Positions 20,518 through 31,702 of a stretch of 64,000 nt of DNA are shown in pieces. A model generated the notes under the pieces. The model was not told the origin of the DNA. It did not search any database and worked only from the letters and a program-made list of their open reading frames with translations. Position 1 is the first letter of the stretch. The number at the start of each line of letters is the position of its first letter. A program made the position numbers and the translations under genes. The DNA is from Deinandra increscens subsp. villosa (Eukaryota; Streptophyta; Magnoliopsida; Asterales; Asteraceae): the NCBI GenBank assembly GCA_039602395.1, contig JBCNJP010000020.1:19694483-19758482 (forward strand), read 5' to 3'.

Positions 20518-22350
20518 AAATGGTCGAGTGGTTGAAGAAGGTCGTTTGAGATAGCGTGATCGATTTGTGTTAGTTTTCTACTGAAGATATTTGTGGATTT
20601 TTGGAGGAGATTGATGGATAATAACAGGTATAAAATTAAGAATACAAACATGTACTTAGCAAAAGAGATTATACTAATCATAAAACTTATATAACAAAAT
20701 TAAATAATTTAACTTTATCATTTTGTTTTTGTTATGAAGATATACATTAACTCATGTAATGATGGACTCAAACCTAACGGTGTTTATAAACCATTGAAAT
20801 TGACCGAACAGAATAAACCGATAAATTTTTAAATATCTGATTATGTATATGTATTATGTTTACCTACCAAATTTTACCATTTATATAGTTTTTAGTTTGT
20901 AACAAATTAATGATTTTTTTTTATCAAGTTCTTTCAAGCCACCAAACCATCGAAACCACTAAGGCTGACCCACCCAATCTACCGCTAAGAGAAAACAAAC
21001 ATGTATATGTAGATTGATCACAATTAACAATTGTACTTAACTCATCATGGAGCATGGGTACAAAATATAATCGGGCCTTCTACTAAATGTTTTGGGCTTA
21101 TTCGGTTTATGAAAGCCCACTTAACTAGACTTGTATTTGCATTGGGCTTGGCCCAATGCATGCAGATTACAAAATGTATTAGACTTCTAGTTCTTCAATT
21201 ATTCCTACAAAACAAATTCGTAGTTCTTATAATCTTGTCTCTATGAAAACTATATCCCATTATATTATTGGTGGGTTCACATCAATAATGTATTTAGTTA
21301 TCCGTCCAGAAGTTAATTGTATACGTCACTTTTAACATAAGGGTAACATTGAGAGTGTAAATTGCTAGGATAACTTCATATTAAGAATGATGTAATTGAA
21401 GTACTTGCATTTGTTTCTAGGATTGGTATGAAACAGAGATTAACGACAAAGAACCAGCAATACTCTTGAAAATCAAATTAGGGTTCTTCCTCATTTGAAA
21501 GTTTTACATCGATCATATATACAAACTTCATCAATGGATGAGATGCTTCACTGAAACAATGTACCTGCTTAAGATCGGAGGTTGTTTCATAAAGGTTTTA
21601 CATTGATCTTATTTTTCCCATCCAAACTTGGGTCAACAATTATAAGGCTAACAATCAACACAGACAATCTTGACCCAAGTTTGAGTCTTCTCTTATTTTC
21701 TTCATAGCTTTCTTTTCTTTTATTTTCTTCATAGCTTTCTTCATTTTATCATGACCGTGTTCTAGACGTTTCTTGACTTCCTAGTTCACCTAAACATTGA
21801 ACATTGCGTTTTTATGATGTTCTTCGACCGCTTCTTTCATCTTTCTTGAAAATTCGTCTTCGATAGTCTTTGAGGACATGATTTTCATCGTCTTCATAGC
21901 ATTCATTCATATCTCAATCATTTGCCTTTCGTTTTCCTTTAGTTGTCTCATACAAACTTTTGATTCTTTCAATATGAGTCACAGATTGTTCTTGTTTTTC
22001 CCTCTCTGCTTTGATCAAATCACATGATCATATCACAAGTTTATGGTCTTTATTTGATTTATCACATGTTTGTTTCACACAACTTTAAATTTTTAATCAC
22101 TCGGGTTTTTATGGTTTCACATTGCTTGCTTTAGGTTTCACACCCCTTGCTTTCACAACCTTCTTTAATTAATCCTTCATAGTTTGATTGTATATTTGTA
22201 TGGTTGCTTCAGGAAATATGTTGTTAATTTTCCTTAATTGCTTCAGGCATCTTTGCTTCACGTGACTTACTTCATTCACTGGTTTTAATGCACCCATTTT
22301 TTGTGTCGCACGGGTTTCTTTACATTGATCGTTTCGAATCCCTGTTCATG
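20518..22350. other. Intergenic DNA after the second Aux/IAA gene
   Basis: No intact gene. The stretch 21650-22100 has decayed coding character on the minus strand (charged, coiled-coil-like, with stops) and may be part of the gypsy remnant to its right. Confidence 0.35.
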
Positions 22351-22459
22351 CCTATGATCATAATTACAAGGCTAATAGTATTATGAGAATACAAGGAAAA
22401 TTTATATAGTGTAGCGAGTATACTAGAGTAGATTGCAATATTCCATTGTTAAAAATGAT

Positions 22460-23145
22460 GTAATTGTAGTTAGAAGTCTTTCAATGTGTAGTTTTTGTGA
22501 AGTATGTAACCTTCCGTCGTGTAAGTGAAGTGTAAACCTAATTTTACCACATACTCGGGTTTAAGGGTGTGACAAATGAACGATATTGGATGCTCTTCTT
22601 GCATTAGCACTTCCCCTAGTTCATGAGCTGAAGCATTAGTTTTACTAATGAATTGTTTAGAGAAATCTAGTATATAATGATGTCTTGAGTTGATCATATC
22701 CCAACCATCTAAATTATGCCACCCAAATGCATCGTTTATAAGTTATTAGTTGTTCTCCGAAATGATCTTATAAACCTTCAACAATACCCTGCAAGACCCG
22801 GAAAACCTTGTTAAATATTTAAATTTCCTCATATTGTCCACTTCTTGATAGAATTTAAACATAGTGGGATCTATATTAACTCTAGATATGATATGTCCTT
22901 GATATTCCATTTTTGGCCCTTCAAAACACACTTTGATTGTTTTAACTATACTTGATGTTTTTTTTAACAAGTTTAGTATTTCATTTCAAATTCTTCACTG
23001 TAGTTCCATATCTCTGCTATACAATAAATTGTCATCGAAGAACATCGAAACACATCTTTGGAGTCATGGCTAAATCATATGGGTCATCAAATCCTGTAAA
23101 GTTGCAGGAGCATTAGTAAGGAGTAACGACAATTGATAAAATAGT
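22460..23145 (-). pseudogene. Decayed Ty3/gypsy reverse transcriptase-RNase H fragment
   Basis: Read on the minus strand from 23145, the order of motifs is that of gypsy pol: TNAPATLQDLM, then FFDDN at the catalytic aspartates, then EYQGHIIS near 22920-22900 (RT thumb). The RNase H start follows, with FISKTNASAHELGEVLMQE and HPISFICHTL (22650-22550). Several stops and frameshifts separate these blocks, so no functional protein is made. In working elements the RNase H motif has aspartate where NAS is seen here. No LTRs were found around it. Confidence 0.75.
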
Positions 23146-23655
23146 ATAGGGGTCAACACTACTTGTTGTATATAGATTCTTGATCATAACAAAAAAAAAA
23201 TAATAAATATAAATAAATAAATAAATAAATTACCAGTGACTTGGATGTGAAAATAGAAAATGTGTGGCGTTTGTTTCATCAAGATAACGGAGTTACGTTC
23301 ATTGGATGGAAATACTATTCCACCAACTTAATAGGTCGGCTTAAACCTTAAGAAATAATAATAATTGTTTTTGTTTCTTTTTTGTTTTTTTTCCTTCCTT
23401 TTTTTAAACTTCTTTTTTAATGGTGTTAAAGAGCTCGATCCCAAAAGAAGCGCTTCCTTCTCCTTCCTGCAATCTAGATCTACGATCTTCACGTTCTTCC
23501 CACGGTACAGATTCTCCATTTCCCCTAATTATTTCACACAATTTTCTTCTTCTTCAATTTCTTAATCGTCGATTTACGCTCTTACATTGTACATTTCTCA
23601 CCGTTTTAACAAACTTTTCCATGTTCACAGCCTCAATTTCCCGTTTCCGATCCAA

Positions 23656-24411
23656 ATGTCGGCGAAATCCGCCGTCACCGGCGATCCGGTTCCGAAACCG
23701 TTCCGGATCTTCGTCGGTTACGACGCGCGTGAAGACGTCGCGTACGAAGTCTGCCGGTTCTCGATCCTGAAACGCTCTTCGATCCCCGTCGAAGTTATTC
23801 CGATCAAACAGTCCGAATTACGGAACAACAAACTTTTTTGGCGCGAACGCAGCAAGCTCGAGAGCACCGAGTTCTCATTCACGCGGTTCCTGACGCCGTT
23901 TCTGGCGGATTACGAAGGCTGGGCGGTGTTCGTGGATTGCGATTTCTTATATCTCGGCGATATCAAGGAACTGTACGATCTGATCGACGAGAAGTACGCG
24001 TTGATGTGCGTGCAGCATGATTATGCTCCGAAAGAGGTTACGAAAATGGACGGGGCGGTTCAGACGACGTACCCGAGGAAAAACTGGTCGTCGATGGTTC
24101 TATACAACTGCGGGCACCGGAAGAACAGGGCTCTGACGCCGGAGGTGGTGAATCGGGAATCAGGTGCGTATCTCCATCGGTTTCAGTGGGTGGAAGATGA
24201 TGAGATCGGGTCGGTTCCTTTTGTTTGGAACTTTCTCGTGGGGCATAATCGGGTTGTGGATGGGGATCCGGGTACGTACCCGAAAGCTATACATTTTACA
24301 TCTGGTGGGCCGTGGTTTGAGGCTTGGAAGGATTGTGAGTTTGGGGATTTGTGGAGGAAGGAGTTGGAGGAGTATGAGAAGGTGAAGGAGAAAGAGAAGA
24401 AATTTGGGTAA
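23656..24411 (+). CDS. CDI: CDI-type nucleotide-diphospho-sugar transferase superfamily protein
   Basis: A single-exon frame of 251 residues. It begins with a short basic N-terminus followed by PFRIFVGYDAREDVAYEVC, typical of a GT-A fold start. FVDCDFLYL (residues ~95-103) supplies the DxD-like metal/nucleotide-sugar motif. KMDGAVQTTYPRKNWSSMV, FVWNFLVGHN and HFTSGGPWFEAW are landmarks of the plant CDI family. Arabidopsis CDI is required for pollen germination and tube growth, and its sugar donor and acceptor are not established to my knowledge. There is no signal peptide or membrane segment. The ATG at 23656 is chosen over the in-frame ATG at 23587 because the conserved domain begins shortly after it. 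The C-terminus is lysine/glutamate-rich (YEKVKEKEKKFG). The gene lies about 1.4 kb before katanin, with no sign of shared regulation. Confidence 0.88.
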   Translation: MSAKSAVTGDPVPKPFRIFVGYDAREDVAYEVCRFSILKRSSIPVEVIPIKQSELRNNKLFWRERSKLESTEFSFTRFLTPFLADYEGWAVFVDCDFLYLGDIKELYDLIDEKYALMCVQHDYAPKEVTKMDGAVQTTYPRKNWSSMVLYNCGHRKNRALTPEVVNRESGAYLHRFQWVEDDEIGSVPFVWNFLVGHNRVVDGDPGTYPKAIHFTSGGPWFEAWKDCEFGDLWRKELEEYEKVKEKEKKFG

Positions 24412-25424
24412 GATTGTTTGTTGCATATCAAGTGTTTGATGATAGGTCTAAACGGTTGAATTGAATTGGGGGAGAATAAATTGGTGATTTAGGGTATTTG
24501 TTTGGATGTGATTCTTGATGTTTTTTTGTTATGCACTTATGTTCATTGGTGGAGTATTGTAACAATGTAACAACCCTAGGTATTTTTTTGTGTACATGTT
24601 TGGATTCTTTCCAAGTACATTTGATTTTATGCACTTATTGTAACATTGTTTTTGGAGTTTATGATGTAAAACTAGAATTCTTGGATGTATGGGTTTGTTG
24701 TGTGTGAATACAATACAATGCCTTTGATTTGTAGCACAAAAAGTACATGAAGAAAGTTAATTTTGATTTTGATTAGGTAATATCTATGGATTGTTGGAAG
24801 TGTGTATAAAGTTTAAGAAAATCATATAACTATTGATCAAAGTATTAACACTTTAATTAAACACGCATCTAACATAATTAATGAAGCAAAACTAGTGGCG
24901 TTAAATGGGTTAGACTCAAGGTTGTAAAAGTTGTTAGGCCCTATCAGGTCAGTCGATTAGGGGGATTGTAAGTACTCAGGCCTAGATTGAGAGTATTTTG
25001 ACATGGTAATTATAAATAAATTAAATTTCTAGAAAATATATAAACAGTAAAATACTAATATTTATAGGAAAATACATGAACATTAATACATGTCAATAAA
25101 TGTTAAACAATGAAGAGTATTATTACCCCTGCATGACGGAACCAACTTTTTATTTATAGAATATCACAATATATTACGGATTTAGCCCGGTTTTACCCGA
25201 TGTTGACCACCTACCATCCGATGTTGACCGACTACGTCTACCCTACGCAGATTATAGCAAAAGCGTCTCGACAACCCTCCGCCTAGCAACTACTCGCAGA
25301 GTACTCGTCTAGACCGATTTTTACAACATTTGTCAGACTTATACGAATCAGTGGTAATTGTGTTCAACATATAAATTCAAAATAATTACTTCGGTAATTT
25401 TGTGAGTTAACAAAAAATTATCAG
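24412..25424. other. Intergenic DNA between CDI and katanin
   Basis: CDI 3' UTR, then AT-rich DNA. No further gene or complete mobile element is recognised. A C-rich stretch of short direct repeats (CCGATGTTGACC, 25198-25231) is present. Confidence 0.4.
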
Positions 25425-25520
25425 ATACTTTCTGATTTAGTGGTAGCTTAGTAATTTATTTTATAAGATGTTGTTGGTTTGAGCCTCGATTATTATTAGA
25501 TAGGTTTTTGCCTAATAAAA
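25425..25520 (+). mobile_element. tRNA-derived SINE-like sequence
   Basis: TTTAGTGGTAGCTTAG (25436-25451) resembles the pol III A box and GGTTTGAGCCTCG (25476-25488) the B box, in tRNA-like order and spacing. The sequence then runs into an AT-rich tail. Boundaries are uncertain. Confidence 0.45.
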
Positions 25521-25849
25521 TTTTTCAAGTTTAACTTGAAATATAAAATCTCATAATAAAACACTGGAAAAACGCTCATTCTAGAATCGAAGTGAAATTT
25601 GAAAACGTCAAACCAAAAAACGTAGGCACGTGGATCGCACGTCAACGAGAATCACAAACTAGTCAAAAGTGAAAACACACACAGTATCCTCCATCGTTCA
25701 AACGTCGCCGTCGTCTTCATCCTCTCTGCTCCGAGCAACCTCCGCCATACTCTCTCTTCTTCTCCTTCACACAAACCGAAAAAACTACCGAAACTGAACA
25801 AACAAACCCTAGGATTGAGGTATCGTGGTGGCAGCAAGCTCGATTACAC

Positions 25850-28800
25850 ATGGCAGGAACTTCGCTTGCCGGATTGCAGGATCATCTCAAATTGGCCAGA
25901 GAATACGCACTCGAAGGTCTCTATGATACTTCCGTCATCTTCTTCGATGGCGCCATAGCTCAGATCAACAAGTAACCTCCCTCTCTTTCCCTCAGTTACA
26001 GTTCCATATACAGAAACCCGCGCATTTTACTTCTTCGTGCAATTCAATTGTTCGATAATGTATGTTTGAAGAAATTTAGACGACTATTGGTTTTTTGACA
26101 GATTTTAGAGCAATTTCGATCACATTTTTACAGAGATCTGTTGGTAGATTAGATTAGGTTAGGTTATTTGAAGGTAAAAGAAGTCTTAGATCTAAGAACG
26201 GTACTCTAAGTATCGGATCTGTTGCTTTTAGCCTCGTTTTTAGTTTTGCAGTTGAAATAAAATGCTGAATAACTACTTTAAGCAGTTTAGGTTTCTATCA
26301 TTTTGTGACTTGGTGTTGTTGAAAATCAGTATCCAGATTTGAGCCCTTTGTGGCTGTGTTTTTTTGTGAAACATGAAACTTCTTTTTATTTTTTGAAGGC
26401 ATTTTTAGTTTTGCATATGAAATTAAATGCTGAATAACTACTTGAGGCAGTTTAGGTTTCTATCATTTTGTTACTTGGTGTTGTTGAAAATCAGTATCCA
26501 GATTTTAGCCCTTTGTGGCTGTGTTTTTTATGAAACATTGAAACATGAAACCTTTTTTTTTAATTTTTTGAAGGCATTTAAGCACTCTTGATGATCCTAT
26601 GGTTCGTTCAAAGTGGACAAATGTAAAGAAGAACCTGTTAGAGGAGACTGAGGTTGTAAAGCAGTTAGATGCAGAGAAGGGGTCTTTGAAGGAGACTTTA
26701 ATGGGTAGAAGGCCTTGTTCACCTCCGATTTCAGCAAAGAAATCATCGTTTGTGTTTCAACCAATGGATGAGTACCCAACTTCTTCTGGTGCTCCATCAA
26801 TGGATGATCCAGATGTGTGGAGGCCACCAAGTCGTGACACTTCGAATAGAAGATCTGCAAGAGCAGGTCCAGGGGGTAACAGAAAGGCAACACAAGATGG
26901 AGTTTATGCTCGTAGTTCTGCCACTAGAGGAGGGGCAACTGCTCGTGGAGGGAAGGCTGGTGCATCTAGCAAGGTTAACACTGGAGCTAGAACATCAACT
27001 ACTGGGAAAAAAGGAACTGGTTCAGGAAAGACATCGACAGGGAAGGATGATGCCGGGGTAAGTTTTCGACCCATATTTGTTTATTCCTTGTTGATTGTTC
27101 TTCAGCAGGTCGGTGCTCTCCTGTGTATCTATTTGTACACTGATGTACAAAGGCTTCTAGTTTAGAATAACTTTGTTCTTTTGTAGCAGATTTATCAATA
27201 TTTCTGCTAGTTAAAGGCTTTTATGGAACTTGTTCTCATTCTTGTATGAATATAGTCAATATACTCTTAGTAGTTTGCCTGATATTTTGTAGATAGACTT
27301 TTGTTGTTAACACTTCTTCCTTTTGTACTGATGTATTTGTACACTGATGTACAAAACTTCAAGACCTGTTCTGCACACTCTCATCAAGTAGTTTGCCTGA
27401 TATTTTGTAGATAGACTTTTGTTGTTAACACTTCTTCCTTTTGTACTTCAAACCTACATGATCGGTGTTACCTTTATGCTTTATGATGGCCTTGCTTGAT
27501 ATTTAAATTCTTAATCAATTTTTTGCCTTTACCACATATTTTTTATATGTTGGAAGTGGAAACTCAACTAGATGAAAGGTTTTTTAGTTGCTTTATATGT
27601 CCAATTCCACATTTTATGAGAAGCATAATAGTGTTTCTGTGAGTAGTATACTGATACGTTTTGAATTACTTAAGTTGTGATTCCCATTAGACAAGAAGTT
27701 ATGTAGAAACCATGGTGTTACCAAGAACTTCATACAAATGTAAATTTGAGATCCTATGGCGCCTTTCAAGATATACTACTTATTAAATTTGGTTGATATA
27801 AAACATTTATTGGTATCTCTTCTTGTTATAAAAGTTTATCAGGTAGAGAATGAGATTTGTAAATTATTCATTTGGGTCTAAATGTTCTAAGCCGTTATTT
27901 TGTTATGGTGTATTTTGGATCTGGCCTCTGGGTAATGTACAATTGTATATGTTACCATGTTTATGAAATTCAGTCTGTTATATGTATGCTTTATACATGC
28001 TCTGATACCATATTGGAAGATAATTCGCATAATAATTCTATACCCTTTCTCATTAGTCAACATCAATATATATAATTACATGGAGACTAGAATATACTAC
28101 TTTTATACTAGGGGATATTTACAATAATGATTACAAACCTAGTCTAATACTTATGATAAGCAGATTGGTGACACTGAAGAGGGTAAGTCAAAACGTGGAC
28201 AGTATGAAGGCCCTGATGCTGATTTGGCTGCAACGCTCGAAAGAGATGTCTTAGATGCTGCCCCTGGAGTGAGATTTGATGATGTGGCAGGACTGAGTGA
28301 AGCCAAAAGACTACTAGAGGAAGCTGTGGTTCTTCCATTATTGATGCCTGATTATTTCCAGGTATTGTACTTGGTTTGAAGGTTATATCTTTGCTATCAG
28401 TGCTGCGTGATAAATTTTAGCTGATATTTGATGTGTATTGCTTAAACTCATGATTAGCTTCAACTAATTTGTTATAATTGATATAAATTAAATATAACAA
28501 TTCTGTTGGTGGGATTCAAAACTTAATATACAATATTTTCTGCATGTACATATTTGCTTTGCGATGCATCATAAATCTCAACTTAATAATATATATGTGT
28601 AAATTACAGGGAATTAGGAGACCATGGAAAGGTGTTCTTATGTTTGGTCCACCTGGCACCGGGAAGACACTACTGGCTAAAGCAGTTGCTACCGAGTGTG
28701 GCACCACATTTTTTAATGTCTCTTCTGCTAGTTTGGCTTCCAAATGGCGTGGAGAGAGTGAACGCATGGTTCGATGCTTATTTGATCTTGCTAGATCATA

Positions 28801-29675
28801 CGCACCAAGCACAATTTTCATTGATGAAATCGACTCCCTTTGTACTTCCCGTGGGTTAGTGTTCTTTTCTTTTCACCCTTTACAATGGGTCACTTAAGTA
28901 TTTAACTATAACCTAGAGTTCATGTACTTGTAATTCTGATTACATTCGAACCATTTAGTTCAAGAAGGGTTGGTTTCATTTCTGCAGGGCCTCAGGGGAA
29001 CACGAGTCTTCTAGAAGGGTTAAATCTGAAGTTTTAGTCCAGGTAGATGGTGTAAACAACACAGGCACTAATGAAGATGGCAGTCGCAAAATCGTGATGG
29101 TTTTAGCAGCTACAAATTTCCCGTGGGATATTGATGAGGCATTAAGGTTTTTAGTCCCTCGTCTTTTCTCACTATCTAAATAAGTTTAATCAACGTTTGT
29201 CTCTTGATCTCGTGGTAATTGTTATTTACAGGCGGCGTCTGGAAAAGAGAATATACATTCCTCTGCCTAACCTTGAGAGTAGAAGAGAGCTAATAAAAAT
29301 CAATTTGAGAACTGTTGAGGTAAAGTCACTGAATTAACAATTTGGAATATCCATAATATGCACAGGCCTAATATTGCCCCTCCATGTTATCAGGTATCTA
29401 CTGACGTGGATATCAATGAGGTGGCTCGTCGAACAGAGGGATATAGTGGTGATGATTTGACAAATGTATGCCGAGATGCCTCATTGAACGGGATGAGGCG
29501 TAAAATAGCAGGAAAGACGCGTGAAGAAATTAAGAACATGTCTAAAGAAGATATTTCAAAAGATCCTATAGCCATGTGTGACTTTGAAGAAGCTATATCA
29601 AAGGTTCAGCCTAGTGTATCTTCTGCTGATATCGAGCGCCATGAGAAGTGGTTTGCTGAATTTGGATCTGCGTAA
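25850..29675 (+). CDS. KTN1: Katanin p60 ATPase-containing subunit A1 (microtubule-severing AAA ATPase)
   Basis: Exons: 25850-25971, 26574-27057, 28164-28361, 28610-28854, 28988-29146, 29232-29319 and 29394-29675. All junctions keep frame and give 525 residues, close to the usual ~523. The N-terminal microtubule-interacting helical domain begins MAGTSLAGLQDHLKLAREYA. A basic, Gly/Ser/Thr-rich linker follows (~130-205). The AAA module has Walker A GPPGTGKT (281-288), Walker B TIFIDEID (336-343) and the arginine-rich second region SSRRVKSEVLVQVDG. The end, PSVSSADIERHEKWFAEFGSA, is the Vps4-type C-terminal helix. The enzyme forms hexamers with the p80 subunit, hydrolyses ATP and severs cortical microtubules, controlling cell expansion and wall patterning. 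Intron 1 contains a tandem duplication that copies the 3' splice site of exon 2. All catalytic residues seen are intact. Confidence 0.95.
26237..26577 (+). repeat. Tandem duplication in katanin intron 1 that includes the acceptor site
   Basis: Two copies of a 165-bp unit (26237-26401 and 26402-26577) share TGCTGAATAACTACTT and GAAAATCAGTATCCAGATTT. Each ends with the same T-rich tract and TTTTTGAAG/GCATTT. The second is the real acceptor of exon 2, and the first is a decoy. Confidence 0.88.
27270..27450 (+). repeat. Direct duplication in katanin intron 2
   Basis: About 60 bp beginning TAGTTTGCCTGATATTTTGT occur at 27271 and again near 27390, with an unrelated segment between. CTGATGTACAAA also recurs at 27140 and 27343. 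Intronic, no coding effect. Confidence 0.8.
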
Positions 29676-31702
29676 TCGGGATTTGGGTCGATCAACATTC
29701 ATGAGGTACCGTTCTTGTTCTCTGTATTTCTGTGTTCTGTTCTGCATATTTTATTTGAAAGTTGAAACCCGAGCAATGTATTTGTAATAAGAATCTTTAA
29801 GGGTGCTTTTTCAAGGAATTAGAATCTGTCAAAGGAAGTAGATTTTGAACTGAAATTTGAATTTGTCAAATGGACACTTCTCAAACCTAAGATGTTCGAT
29901 TCCGTCATGTTTATGTCTAATTAGACACTTCTCAAAGCTAAACTGCACGATGCCAAGCCTTCTAGAATCTAGGACGCCTGCCATTCATCGATTACCATAT
30001 AATACCCTTTAAACCTCTTCCATGAACACTAATGCCTCTCAAAAATCAATACTCAAAGAATCTGTGTGTGAGCAATTGTGAAGCGGAAAATCTAGGAGAT
30101 CTTGTGTGCAAATCAGAAGGTTAACATTTTCCCTATTATCATTATTTGGTAAGCAGTTTTTAAACCTAATATTTTGTGATTCTTAAGGTTTCATAGTCGT
30201 AAATAGTATTTGAGCTTGAACATAATTAGGTCATGAAATTATGGGTTGTTAATCGGAGAGATACGGAAGGTTTGAAAGCTTAAATAAGAAGTAATATTGT
30301 GACTAGCTTCATAAATTTTTATGAGGCTATATAGCCTGTATGGGTTGGCCACTATGCGGTCCAAGTTATTGTACATGTCACTTAGGACAAGGGGTACACC
30401 ACCGTTATTGGCACCGTGAGTCCCACTAATGCACACTCATGGCACGGAACACCGTCCGGAGTGCAGCGAGTGGGTTCCACAACTTCCTTCCGTGAGAATT
30501 CCAACAACGCGAATGGGTTTATTGTTTGGGCTTGTGGCCGTTGAACGATCATAATTTTAACCGTTTGATGGCCAGATTTAAAAGAAAAGTAGTTTAATTA
30601 ATTTACTTTTTCAAGTTTCTATTTAAACAATCAAATTTCACAACATTTTCTACCACACTATATCATTTCTACTCCATTTTTCACTCTAAATTTCAATAAA
30701 ATATTATGTGATTTTGTATATGAGTCGTATGAACCAATGTTATGTGGATTGTATGATGATATGACTTAACCATAAACTTATTGCTTAATGCATATTACAT
30801 AAATAAAACTAAAATAAGCATCTGCTTGATAAAAAGTGAGCTAGAAACCGCCGATATTCAATAACAGTTTTAGAAACCAACTTTATAGGTAAAACATGTT
30901 GACGAGGGAATGAAACACATCTCGTAACTGAAGATCAAATGTTTTACAAGTCTCGGTCAAGAACTTTTGGGAGATCTTAATAATTACGTCTCCTTGTTGT
31001 ATTTGTTTTGAGAAACATTTTTCTTTTAAGAAAAGTTATAGTGGTTCTTATCATGTTAAAGTAGTTTTTTACTATTAGGAAACAAATTTTTAAACAGGTT
31101 ATTTCGTAAAGAATGCGACTTTTCAGAATGGGTAATGTCAAAAAAATTAAAAACATAAGACCCCCTATTTTCCGTATTTACCCTATGTTATAAGAGAACG
31201 CGTGTGACACTACATTAGTCGAGCATAAACTCATTGAAATCAACTGTTAAGTGCTCGAATCGAGCTTTGCTGAATTGAGCAATTTGAGCTCTTGATTCGA
31301 GCTCAAAATTTCCTCAAGCTTGCATCATGACAACCCATCAATCTACTGATTCGAAATTGAGCTTAGCTAAGGTAGCTAGCTTACTTGGACACGTTTGAAA
31401 CCCTAAAAAAGACTACATTACCCAGTCAAAACGGCAACACGCTATCCATTAATACACACATCCAGTACAAGTGCGTAACAATACATATGAACAATCATTA
31501 AGATGTCTTAAAATCAGTACCACGTAATCTAACATCATTAATAACATATGGACCAGATGAGACAATAATCACTCCAGAACAGGAGCAGAAATATGACGCT
31601 AATTTAAAAAACATGTACCTAAACCTTAGCAGCATATAACACAGCCTGATTCTTTATATGTTTGCTGGTGCATTAATTCCTTTGCAACCTAGATATAGGA
31701 GT
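29676..31702. other. Intergenic DNA between katanin and the LEA_2 gene
   Basis: Katanin 3' UTR, then AT-rich DNA. The stretch 30370-30680 is MITE-like in composition (GGACAAGGGGTACACCACCG, then an AT-rich tail), but no matching terminal repeat was found. The stretch 31225-31375 is rich in GAGCTC/CGAGCT words. No gene is supported. Confidence 0.35.
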
